The position numbers and the translations under genes were made by a program. The notes beneath the pieces were generated by a model. That model saw only the letters and a program-made list of their open reading frames with translations. It searched no databases and had not been told where the DNA came from. Of a stretch of DNA of 64,000 bases, positions 47,088 through 56,935 are shown piece by piece (positions within the stretch are counted from its first letter, which is position 1; each line of letters starts with the position of its first letter). Location of the stretch: contig NC_057769.1 in the NCBI RefSeq assembly GCF_010389155.1, positions 29,202,735 through 29,266,734 of the forward strand, given 5' to 3'. This stretch comes from Erigeron canadensis (Eukaryota > Streptophyta > Magnoliopsida > Asterales > Asteraceae).

Positions 47088-47540
47088 ATGGCGTCCTCAT
47101 CATCAAACAAGAATGTTCATCGACCTCGTCTGACCGAAGAACAGATGAAAACACGAATCATGGCTGATGTCAAAGAGGATACCCTCCTTCAAACTGAACT
47201 CTCTAACCAAATGGGTTACCTACGGAGGAAAAGGCGACAATGCGAGCATGAGCTTGAGGCATTACAAGCACCAGGTCGTAAGGTCTCGAAGCACGAAGAG
47301 ACATATTCTATGTTTTTGCAGGATGAAATCAAGAAGATAAAAAGGGTGGTCGATGACGTTTTTAACGCTGGTCACACGTTGGGTGACCAGTGCACCTGGG
47401 CCGAATCGTATCACGACAACTGCATGGAAGGCAAAAGTACTTGGGAAGTTAAATGTCCGCAACACGACAAGTGGTGGGCAAACGAAACCGCTTACCGTGG
47501 CTTAAGGAAAATGTCAATCAAAGATGATGAAGATGAATAG
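47088..47540 (+). CDS. Small Harbinger-borne ORF, 150 aa, unknown function
   Basis: The frame can open at 47031, but the ATG at 47088 (MASSSSNKNVHRPRL) is preferred because it follows a TATA box by about 85 bp and gives the same N-terminus as the divergent ORF. The middle (LRRKRRQCEHELEAL, EIKKIKRVVDDVF) is charged and helical, likely coiled coil. The C-terminal half has spaced Cys/His/Trp residues (CTWAESYHDNC, CPQHDKWW) and an acidic tail DDEDE. The tail is absent from the paralogue at 46433-46774. I do not recognise the family. It lies between the shared promoter and the right terminal repeat. Confidence 0.72.
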   Translation: MASSSSNKNVHRPRLTEEQMKTRIMADVKEDTLLQTELSNQMGYLRRKRRQCEHELEALQAPGRKVSKHEETYSMFLQDEIKKIKRVVDDVFNAGHTLGDQCTWAESYHDNCMEGKSTWEVKCPQHDKWWANETAYRGLRKMSIKDDEDE

Positions 47541-47842
47541 TAATTTTAATGATTATGTATTTCGTTATTTTTAATCAAGTACTATGTTTTTTTATATTTT
47601 GTGTTGTCTTTTATTTTTAAGTAATGTAATTTGTGTGTTATTAATAAAATGTGTTTATTATTATATTTTAATGGTGTTTTGTTAATTAAATAAATGACAA
47701 AAGAATTGACGATGTGGCGAAGAAGTTCTGAAGAAGTTGTCCTTATAAACATTGAGTGTCTTGAGGAGAGTCCTGGATTATGTGATGCTGATGTGGCACT
47801 GAAGAAGTTCCAAGAAGTTGTGTGCTATAAGCCCAGGCCTAA

Positions 47843-49295
47843 CTTCGAGATAGAAAGAGTAATAGTTATTAATCATATATAGTTTTAGACTCATCTTAGT
47901 ATGATTTGAAGTTGAATTACATCATATCATAAACGTAACTGTTTTTTATTTATAATGTGAAAAGTCTAACACGTTTTGACTTTTTGTTTAAACTATAATT
48001 AAATTATGCAAGAAGCTTAATTGAATTCACTATGATAATTGTCGATGTTAATGGCAAAAACAAGAAATCATATGCATCTTCTTTTTCCTCTAACATAATA
48101 ATCAAATCAAGTTAAATTATATGGAGTAATTAACTAATTGTTTATCTTAGTTTTAGACGCGCTTTTCACATATCAATATGCTTATACGGGTTCATGTGAG
48201 CTATTTCATGCAAATATATGTCCATGTAAGCTAACTTATGTTGAGTTTTGTCAAATCACGAATACCACATAGTTTTACTTGTACACTTGTGTGTCCATGT
48301 AGGCATAAAAGAAAATTCATTAAAATAATAATATTTCCAAAGTTATAAACTGCATTTCAGACTCCTTTTTGGGTATGTTTACATTTTAGGTTCCTTTATT
48401 GAGTTACTTTTTCTGCAATTTTCCCTTAAAAATTATTTGTCTTCATATTTTCATTCTGCTTTTTTTTTCCAAACATTTAGTCGGTATTCAACATTAAGAA
48501 AACTCACTATATAATGGTGAAGCCTTGCACGTAATTTAGACAACAAGATATTGACCATCGGCCATTACAAGTATTCGAAAGAAAAAACTCCAAGACTTGT
48601 TATCCTAAAGATCAAATTTAAAACCTTAAATAAAACCTAAGATATCTTCTACCCGTTTGACTAACTAGTCATCATTGGCTATTTATATTATGCTACCGAA
48701 AGAAATTTGGTGCACATTTTCCACTATATTGCTCGTAAATATGAACGTTGAAATTATACACACATTTCTTATTGTCATCATTAGCCAATCAACATCGCTA
48801 CAGCTGTTCAGTGCCACACCTCGTCTTCATCTTTCTTTCTTTTTTCTTTTCATCTCTTTATTTTATTTTATTTTAATTTTCACGCTACCAATTCTTTTTT
48901 TATATAACGCACAATTGCTCATCCATATGTTTTCAATAACCTTCTAAACAAACTAAACGAACACAAAATAGGACTTAACTATTGATTGTTATTTAACTAC
49001 GTTTCACAAACATATACTCGTATAATGTAAAATTGTATCTATGTTCGTTCATTATGTCTATGAACAAATATAAACGAATGTACCAGGCTCAACCACAAAT
49101 TAAATAATATATGTATAAAATATATGAAATATGAAATGTTTAAGAAAACCTAAATGTCATATGGCTATAAAATATATGAACAAACTATTGGTTGTTCCTA
49201 AACAAATTATCAAACTTTTACAAACATAAATGAATAAACAAAAATCATGTTCGTTCATCTAACCAATAAATTGCCTGTTTTAATTTCTTTGTAAA
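47843..49295. other. AT-rich intergenic DNA, nothing recognised
   Basis: Several short ORFs rich in Phe/Leu/Ile reflect AT content. No domain, terminal repeat or RNA gene was seen. Confidence 0.6.
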
Positions 49296-49510
49296 CTAGT
49301 TTTTAGGCATGTCGACGGATAGTCTCAAAATATATATATTAAAAGGAAATTTCGAAATAAATATAATTATCTATTTAATTAGTAAATAAAAAATATAAAA
49401 AATCTAGAATAAAGGAAATAACTTTGTAGTAATTAGGAGAGAGTTTTAGACCTAAAAAGAGCTTTAAGGGGTGTCAAGTATACCCCAAATCTCCTGTTTT
49501 AGTTATAGGA
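49296..49510 (-). mobile_element. Short Helitron, 215 bp
   Basis: On the minus strand it starts TCCTATAACTAAAACAGG (49510) and ends GCCTAAAAACTAG (49296) before T. The 5' end resembles TCTATAATATAACTAAAAG of the family. It abuts another Helitron at 49511. Confidence 0.68.
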
Positions 49511-49574
49511 CTAGTCTTCAGACCCGTTCGATAGACGGATAGTCTCAATGTATATATATATATATATACATATA

Positions 49575-49857
49575 TAAAAAGGGTAATGGAGGGAGCCATA
49601 GCCCTGGTACCACAATTGGATACCCATCGACTCACTCCGTATGAGTCATATGATGCCGGTACAATACATCTATCCTAATCTCCACATGATCTGGGCACCC
49701 CGAAGGATCGAACCCGTGTATTTAAACATCACATGTGAATCTAGGCTTCATTGGTAACGGGTACCTTAAATGAACTATTTTTTTACGCCAAGCGGGGATC
49801 GAACTTGAGACTTTAAGGTCATCAAGTGATTGCCTTACCAGTAGGCTAACTCCTTGT
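49575..49857 (-). mobile_element. Two adjacent tRNA-type SINE units
   Basis: The right unit (about 49779-49857), read on the minus strand, has an A box in GTTAGCCTACTGGTAAGGC, a B box AGTTCGATCCCCG and an end GGCGTAAAAAAA. The left unit (about 49575-49750) has a B box GGGTTCGATCC and ends ATTACCCTTTTT. The pair may be a dimeric SINE or two insertions. Confidence 0.7.
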
Positions 49858-49882
49858 TGGTATATATATATATATATATATG

Positions 49883-50067
49883 GAAGTGAGTATGGGGTTG
49901 TCCCCCATCTAAGCTTAGATGGGAAACCCCTCACATTTGGTTTTTATAATCATAAAAATCAATGGGGGCCATGTATTTATTTAAAATTCAAGTAAATATT
50001 AAAATATTTGTATGTGAGGGGTTTCTCATCTAAGCTTAGATGGAGAACAACCCCACACTCACTTTTT
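49883..50067. mobile_element. Inverted-repeat MITE with internal CCATCTAAGCTTAGATGG palindromes
   Basis: Arms AGTGAGTATGGGGTTGTCC and GAACAACCCCACACTCACT are inverted, and each arm contains the 18-bp palindrome CCATCTAAGCTTAGATGG or a one-base variant. CCCCTCACAT is also inverted. It sits between two TA tracts, consistent with TA target preference. Confidence 0.8.
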
Positions 50068-50774
50068 CAATATATATATATATATATATATTAAAAGAGT
50101 AGTTAACCAAGCTTTATAAAGCCCTCTTCAAAGCTAAACCTATGTTAAATTATTGTCACGTAGGAATTTATATATATATATATATATACATATCAAAGGT
50201 AAATATCGAGATAATAAATAAAAAAAGGGGTGAAAAATAACAAAACATGGAAAAAAAAACAAATTTAAAAAATAAACTCTTTTGTAGCAAAAAGAATAAC
50301 ATACAAAAGTGATGAAAAAAATCAATAACATAACAAGTTAATATCAAATAATAAACATACACGAACAAAATATCAAAAATAAAATTAAAGTGGTATAAAA
50401 AAATGTATGTTTTTTTTTTGTTGAGAAATTTACTGAACTTGATTTGTTTATAAAAAAAAAAAAGAAAGGAGAAGATTAATTTAAATGAAAATAATTAATA
50501 AAAATTTAAGTTGTGTATATAATAAGTTATTGGGATCGTTTTAAGGATATTATATATTTTTAAAATTTTAAAAGATTTGTTTTAATAGATTAAGATTAAT
50601 GATAAAGTTTTAAATATAATTATCTATTTAATAGGTAAATAAAAAATAAAAAGAAATTTTGAAAAAAGAAGAAGATAACTTTAGAGTAATTAAGAGAAAG
50701 TTTAAGAATAAAAAAGAGTGCGCTTTAAAAGATGCCAAATGTACATCTACCTTTTCTTTTAGTTATCAAATAGA

Positions 50775-52197
50775 TTTGTGCACGTTTAAGAACTTTCAAG
50801 AACGCTATGTTGAACTTCGGATTTGTACAATCATGGTTTTCATAACATAGCACAACCACATAATACTATTTTTCAGGACGTTACATATTTGTTAGAAAAA
50901 CCTGAACACTAATATATACTTGATTGTAGTAATAATTAGATGATTGTTAAGTTACTTAAATGATTAGTAATTTTCTAGTACGTCATCTATTTGGTTTTTC
51001 AGTTCTCATTATTTTACAAAAACAATAAGTTTATACAATGATTACACATGTGAAAATATACTTTTCACATATATAAGTCGTATTTTTTGATACGTCTAAA
51101 ACTCACCCTTGCATATATACAGGGAAACATATTGGCATATAATTAAGTTCTTTTTAGTTAGATTTTTAAAAAGAGTAATGATGGATCCTCATAATATATT
51201 AACTTAATTATTCCTCAAACTAAATTCGAAGCGAGTAGAGACCTACATATACATTGACTGGTTTAATTATGAATTGTTTAAACAATGTGACATAGTGAAT
51301 TGTTTAAACAATGTGACATACTAATAATTTTAATATAAAATATTACTCGTGCTATTCCAGCGTATCTAAACAAAGACTTTTGAAGCCAACACTACATTCA
51401 CACTTCGCAACTTTGAGTCTTTAGAGAATAGGGATAAGAGTGAGGCGGGTATTATTTGGGATCTTAATTTTTGATTTCTATACTCTATCCTCATTCCCAA
51501 TTGTAATTTTCATCCTTGTTTCCATCCCCCATCAGAAAAATAAATTACATCCTCATACTCGCCGTAAGGTATCGAGGATCCCATCGAGTAACCGAGAATT
51601 TTATTTTTTGTGAATAAATAAATTCATAAAAGTAAAAAATAGCTAAGAAAATGTATAGTTTGATTTTTTGTTGTATAAAGTATGAATATAGTTTTATATA
51701 CAAACTAATATTTATGTTAAATAATATAAAAAGTTTTAAATAAAGTAGTTATGAATTTAGAGTGATTAACAAATAAAAAAAAAATACTTAATGTGATTAT
51801 ATTAAATATATATAGTTTTTCCAAGTTCGGGTATAGTAATCAGGGATTTATGGTTTCTCATCCCAGTCCTCAATCTCATTGGGGAATGAAATTACATCCT
51901 CATACCCGTCTCTATCCCAGGTCAACTCGAAAATTTCCCGGTCAAATCAGGTTTAGGTATCAAATTTTCCATTAGATACGGGTATTTTTGTCATCCGACA
52001 GTACACCCTTTCAACTCTTCCACACATTATCTAGAAGTATCTAAACCCCAAGAGGGCCTTTTCGTAACTTCACAGCACAACATATACATAGCTTACACAT
52101 TATACCAAACTAACATCTTCATCATCTTTATAAACCACACCATCTTTCAAAACATTACACACACACACACACACAAAAAAAAAAAAAAACACCAAAA
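50775..52197. other. Intergenic and 5' region of the DUF1685 gene
   Basis: No gene up to 52197. Repetitive patches (ACATCCTCATAC type, about 51540-51560 and 51890-51905) suggest an old element. A TATA-like TTTATAAACC at 52127-52136 lies about 62 bp before the ATG, followed by a CA/A-rich leader (52157-52192). Confidence 0.55.
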
Positions 52198-53156
52198 ATG
52201 GTAACCACAATACCTGATATCAATAACAAATCAAGATCAAAACTTTCCAAAACCCCATTTCAAGATTCACAAAACCCACATCAAAACACACCAAATCTTG
52301 AAAAATCAGGATGTGGGTATGTCAAGATTGATGATTCTTGGCAAACCCCACAAAGCAATAAGAAAAAAAACCAAGTTTTCCTTGAAGGATATGTTCATGA
52401 GACAAATGATGAACAAGATTTAGTGAGAGCTAAAAGTTTGACTGATGATGATCTTGAAGAATTAAAGGGGTGTTTGGATTTAGGATTTGGGTTTAGTTAT
52501 GATGAGATTCCTGAGCTTTGTAATACTTTGCCTGCTTTGGAATTGTGTTATTCTATGAGTCAAAAGTATCTTGATAACCATCAAAAGTCGCCGAAAAGTG
52601 AGTCATCGTCGCCGCCGGCGAGTGGTGGTGGCGGGAAAGCTAATTGGAAGATTTCTAGTCCTGGTGAGTGTCTTGAAGAAATAAAGTTGGAATTTTTATT
52701 TGTTTCTTTGCATTACTAAAAACGATTGGATATCATTTCTCAAAACGGGTAGTGATATTCTTACAACAAAATTTAACCATATACTACAAACATACAAATT
52801 TTTATGCACAGGATATAACTTGCATGATGCAGATTTTGTTATATATAGCTAAAATTTGTTTTCCCAAAACATAATGTTAGAAATCTAAGTCATGACTCAT
52901 GATTTTGCCTTTTTTTTGTTGATCACTTTATGACTATGTTAAGTCATGGGTCATAAAGCATATACCTAAGATATATGGTTTGTTGGCTGAAAGCTGTAAA
53001 GGAATGCTTTTAGTAGTCTTTTCTTAGATGAAAGTGAAGCTAAAGTTGACTTATAATTTTGTATCAATATGTGCAGGTGATGATCCTGAAGATGTGAAAG
53101 CCAGACTAAAATTTTGGGCACAAGCAGTTGCTTGCACAGTCAAATTATGCAGCTGA
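52198..53156 (+). CDS. DUF1685 family protein
   Basis: Two exons, 52198-52663 and 53077-53156, join across a GT-AG intron to 181 residues. The family signature is clear: RAKSLTDDDLEELKGCLDLG (78-97), FSYDEIPELCNTLPALELCY (99-118), and at the C-terminus PEDVKARLKFWAQAVACTVK, which is split from the rest by the intron as usual. The N-terminus is low complexity and Asn/Gln/Ser-rich. A Ser/Pro/Gly linker spans about 131-147. DUF1685 proteins are plant-specific and of unknown biochemical role. Retaining the intron gives an unrelated tail after SSPG, so the spliced form is the real one. The 3' UTR and downstream region were duplicated to 62970-63305. Confidence 0.93.
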
Positions 53157-53575
53157 AATGAACCCATACCAAAAGGTTAATATGTATCTAATATTGGGGT
53201 TGACCATTAACAACACATTTGAGAGTATGAGGTTGAGATTATGGCATCTAATGAATGGATTATCGAAGTGATTAAACCTGGTCTCGTGAAGGAGTTTTGA
53301 GGAATTTGTTCTTGAGGAGTTGTAAATTTTTGTAATCAAGACTCTGGAAGTAAATGGATGATGTACATGATTCTCTCTTGTATATTTAATAAATAAAATT
53401 GCATTTTGTAATTGTTACATGAGCTAAATATTGACAGAGGTTACATAATTTGATTTTAGCCAATTGACCACGTCAACTATTTAAATTGTTTGAGCAGTAA
53501 CGCATTGCGATTATATGCTTTACTTAAAACGATTTAACAGCAACAGAATGGCATACAACAAACAACCTTGTATGA
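53157..53575 (+). repeat. DUF1685 3' UTR and flank, duplicated at 62970-63305
   Basis: Stretches such as GGTCTCGTGAAGGAGTTTTG, CAAGACTCTGGAAGTAAATG and AACGATTTAACAGCAACA occur in the same order at 62970-63305. AATAAATAAAATTGCATTTTG supplies likely poly(A) signals. The similarity stops at about 53575, where mobile-element sequence begins. Confidence 0.85.
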
Positions 53576-53589
53576 TACGAGTATTTACT

Positions 53590-53660
53590 ACTTCCTCTGT
53601 CCCAATTTAATTGTCCAAAATTGACTTGTTGAGTCTTTCTTTTATAACTTTGACTGTAAA
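53590..53660 (+). mobile_element. Stowaway-like terminus (fragment)
   Basis: TACTTCCTCTGTCCCAATTT AATTGTCCAAAATTGAC is the common plant Stowaway/mariner MITE end. Only one end was seen. Confidence 0.45.
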
Positions 53661-53752
53661 TATTGTTAGTTTGTATAAATATAATCTAATACATAATGAA
53701 AGAGACTTGGGTCTTGGGTATCTTCGAAAACGTGATTCGGGACGTACCTCGG

Positions 53753-55932
53753 TGAAAGAACCCGACTCGATAAACCGAAAATACAAGATTTTTTTTTTTT
53801 ACCCCCACTGCGACTCAGTGGGAAATCTCTGATCTGCGAGCGAAAAACCTCCCATTGTGACTCAGTGGGGTTAGGACACCTCCCACTGCGACTCAGTGGG
53901 AAATCTCTGATCTGCGAGCGAAAAACCTCCCACCGCGACTCAGTGGGGTTAGGACACCTCCCACTGCGACTCAGTGGGAACTTTCTGACCTGCATCTAAT
54001 GCAAAAACCAGCCATTTGACATACCAAACAACTCCAAACTATAATATTCATTTGCTCAACTTCCACAAACTAAATTTCAAATATTCCAACAACTATAAAG
54101 ACACATTTCAACCACATTTACAACATCAACGAGTACATAAATCAAGATTTCCATCAAACGGGGTCATTTTTACCCACTTTGACACCTTTTTGATCAAAAT
54201 TATGAATTCACAACTATCCAAAAACTTTACAACTGGAACATTTACAGAAATTTACCAAAAAGCATGACCCCAAACTAAAATGTACCATGAGCCAAGAAAT
54301 GAGGGACAACTAAGCTTCTATACCAAAAAATCGTCATTCGCCCGGGAATGACCTAATTACCTTCAAGACGTCCAAAAATCGCTTCAAACTCTAAATCAAC
54401 TATTTTCAATCAACAATCACTAGTTCCTTCCTCCGGAACTACCTATAAGAGGGTAAACATCTAAAATATAAGCAAAGGCTTAGTGAATATACTTGCATAC
54501 AATTATACATACGAAGGAGGGCAAAAACACAAAAAACTATCGCATGTAGCCAATGATACCGTCATATCATCACTTGCATACTCACTTTTGCGCTAACAAA
54601 ACATACATGGATCCATATACGCTAAACAATAATCTCAAGAGAATCTTAGGCCTCAAAGGTTCTTAGGCCTTTATCTCATATCAACTATGGGGTTCTTAGG
54701 CCCCGGAGGTTCTTAGGCCTCATAAACAATGCCCCACATGGGCTTAACGCCGAACCAATTACCATGCTTGGAACATTCACATCTCATGGTAATTGGCCCA
54801 ACGTATGCATAAAGGTATGCAAATATACTCACCTCCTCCGCGACTATCAACAATCAACAATGCAACAACAAGTGCAAAGCTTTCAACCTATCAATTCAAT
54901 ACAATATGCACATAAGACTCTATTCACAATCTTGGCTAACTCACTTAGCCAAACTAACGATTCACTAGCATTCATATTCACCCAAACCCAATTTCCTTGA
55001 GTTGGCTTAAAATCAAGTTTCACTTAACAAAGCTCAATCTTTCTAACTCATCAATCTCAATTATCTATCATTTTGCTAAAAATCTCATTTTACCACCAAC
55101 ATGTGGCCATTTCATATAGTTGCTCAAAATTACCAAATTCTCATTCACTAGCCTTTTCCAAACCCAAAACCCAACCCATTTGTCATTGAGTTATTTTCAC
55201 CTTTAACAACTATATTAGGTAGTTCATCTTACCTTTTTCAACCATATTACAATAACTAGCAAAATTTTATCTTTTCTTACAAACTTAAATTATTACTTTG
55301 AACTTATCAATTTCATAATCAAACACATCATATAACTCAATGACAACTAGGTTAACTAAGGAATTGGGAGAAATTAACCATTCATTTTTTAGCAAAAGCC
55401 CCCAATTTGGTTCATCCATGAACCCTAAATTCAAAAAGAAAGATAAAAACTAAATTAGAGGAATTCAACACCTCAACAAACAATAGGTTAATGCTTAGAC
55501 TTAAGTTGGAAAATTCTTCTTCCTTTCTTTTCTATAGCAATTTCGGCCACCACCACAAAACCCGCAAGCCCTAGCTTTAATTTGCTTGGTAAAGATTATT
55601 GATGATGATGGTGATGATTTTTATGGATGATCTTATTCTTGAATTGAAGGATTTTAGTTTGATTTTTGAAGAGAACAATAAAAATTGCATGAAAGAAATG
55701 ATGGGGGAAGAAATGAATGAAGTGGAAACATGACTCATAAGAAAAGAGTTGGCTGGCACTTCCTAGAGATGCCACGACCCATTTCTCCAATTGTGGGCAT
55801 TTTACCCACTATCCGCTAAAGTTCCAACTAAATTAACCCCCGATTCAGAATTGAAATACTAGGAAATTATTTTAATGTCAAAACTACAAAAAGGGGTTAA
55901 TTTATTTATCTTTAAAACCTTGGGGTGTTACA
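53753..55932 (-). repeat. Solo LTR, 2180 bp, perfect CTCGG target duplication
   Basis: On the plus strand it begins TGAAAGAACCCGACTC and ends TTGGGGTGTTACA, flanked by CTCGG (53748-53752, 55933-55937). Read on the minus strand it starts TGTAACACCCC, the form typical of plant Ty3/gypsy LTRs. A palindrome array occupies 53804-53981. No gag-pol remains. Confidence 0.87.
53804..53981. repeat. Array of five palindromes in LTR 3, spacing 47/31/47/31
   Basis: CCCACTGCGACTCAGTGGG and near variants have their ACTG at 53807, 53854, 53885, 53932 (ACCG) and 53963. Arms CCCACTG/CAGTGGG flank a CGACT centre. Spacers (AAATCTCTGATCTGCGAGCG and TTAGGACACCTC) repeat too, giving a 78-bp tandem unit. Confidence 0.88.
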
Positions 55933-56120
55933 CTCGGAAATGTGTCGGTCGAAATGGAAGGATTTGAAGCTTAAGGTTTCGGGTTTTTGTGGTATCTACA
56001 ATGCGAAGAAAAATAAGATGTCGAGTGGTCAAAGTGACGAGGATGTGTTTAAGGCGGCTGTGGCATTGTATATGCGGAAATACAATAACAAGTCCGGGTT
56101 TCCGCATGTAGAGGCGTAGC

Positions 56121-56935
56121 AAGTTTTTGTGAGAAGTACGGATGGCCAATGCCTTAGTTGGATGTTTATGTTGATTAAGTTGTATGTTTTTACTTGTTTT
56201 TGTGTGTTTAAATAAGATTATGTGTTTTATTTGTGTTTTAATTATTAAATAAAAATTTTAGTTTTTAAAAATAAATAGAAATTAAATTAAATAGAAAAGG
56301 GTGGGGAGGGGAGGGGTGGCAAGGTGCTCCTAGCATTAGGAGAGAGGAGAAGAAGAAAAATCGGGGAGGGGAGGAGTGGGGAAGCCCTCCCCCCACCCTT
56401 ATAACCACTTATTCTTCCCCACTTCTTTTATTATTCATTCATTATTTTATTATTTTATTTTCACAATATTCTATTAAATTAAATTACAAATTAATTCGGA
56501 ATTTTATTATTAATAATAAAAAAACATTATGCAACTATAAAATATATATATATGTATAGGGTGTAAAAGTGATATTGTTAAAGCTTTAATGATTATTTTG
56601 TAAACAAATAATAATCAAGGGGTTAAATTGAAAATTTATATTAAATATTAATATGTTAATTCTTGCACGTGATCTTCTTCTTCAAGATCTTTACCTGCAA
56701 CATTCAAGATCGGAAATTTCGAAACGGAAAAAAGTTTTTTTATTTTATTTTCAGTGGCTCAACTCGCAAAGGGACCCACATCGAAGCCTTGGACGAGCGT
56801 CTGACTTTAGAACAAACGTCCAGACGCAGCCTTGGACGCAGCCCCTGCTACTAGCATCTTCGGGTTTGCTCGCGTCGGACACGGTTGGACGCGAGGGTTG
56901 AAGGTCTATAAGGAGAGGCCTTAGGTATTCAGTTA
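56121..56935. mobile_element. Remains of Harbinger-type elements
   Basis: A right terminus TCTATAAGGAGAGGCC ends at 56920 before TTA, and left-end-like sequence with CCACTTATTCTTCCCCACTT starts near 56395. GC-rich TTGGACGC and GCGTC motifs near the end resemble the subterminal parts of other Harbinger elements here. Pairing of ends is unresolved. Confidence 0.5.

Larger units (their letters stand above)
44601..47839 (+). mobile_element. Complete PIF/Harbinger element, 3239 bp, with TAA target duplication
   Basis: Terminal inverted repeats GGTCGGTGCTTATAGCAC and GTGCTATAAGCCCAGGCC match at 15 of 18 positions and are flanked by TAA (44598-44600, 47840-47842). The element encodes a full-length DDE-family transposase (44879-46210) and two small divergent ORFs (46433-46774 minus, 47088-47540 plus). 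No Myb/SANT-type ORF1, usual for this superfamily, is present. It is probably the parental type of MITEs such as 32119-32416. Confidence 0.9.
49511..50774 (-). mobile_element. Helitron, 1264 bp, with SINEs and a MITE inside
   Basis: On the minus strand it starts TCTATTTGATAACTAAAAG (50774, preceded by A) and ends with hairpin CCGTCTATCGAACGG and GTCTGAAGACTAG (49511). It contains the SINE pair at 49575-49857, an inverted-repeat MITE at 49883-50067 and several TA tracts. No ORF. Confidence 0.7.
53693..56120 (+). pseudogene. Myb/SANT-like (NAM-associated, 'GST T3-like') Harbinger ORF1-type fragment, split by a solo LTR
   Basis: The left piece ends LGYLRKRDSGRTS at 53752 and the right piece resumes EMCRSKWKDLKLKVSGFCGI at 55938, in the same frame once the LTR and one target repeat are removed. 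The right piece continues MSSGQSDEDVFKAAVALYMR and GFPHVEA, then TAG (56117-56119) where Trp is usual, with recognisable residues beyond it. This matches plant proteins often labelled glutathione S-transferase T3-like, which are in fact Myb/SANT-like proteins linked to PIF/Harbinger elements. Both the LTR and the stop disable it. The element that carried it is not fully delimited. Confidence 0.72.

Noticed and set aside
47694..47882. 62-codon ORF crossing the right Harbinger end
   Set aside because: It runs through the terminal inverted repeat into flanking DNA, so it cannot be an element gene.
48675..48947. 90-codon hydrophobic ORF
   Set aside because: Phe/Leu/Ile-rich translation of AT-rich DNA without a domain or splice context.
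49794..49857. tRNA gene
   Set aside because: A and B boxes are present, but the sequence does not form a tRNA acceptor stem and ends in an A-rich SINE tail.
53666..53995. 109-codon ORF (minus) with repeated SRSGRCPNP-like residues
   Set aside because: It translates the 78-bp palindrome repeat of LTR 3.
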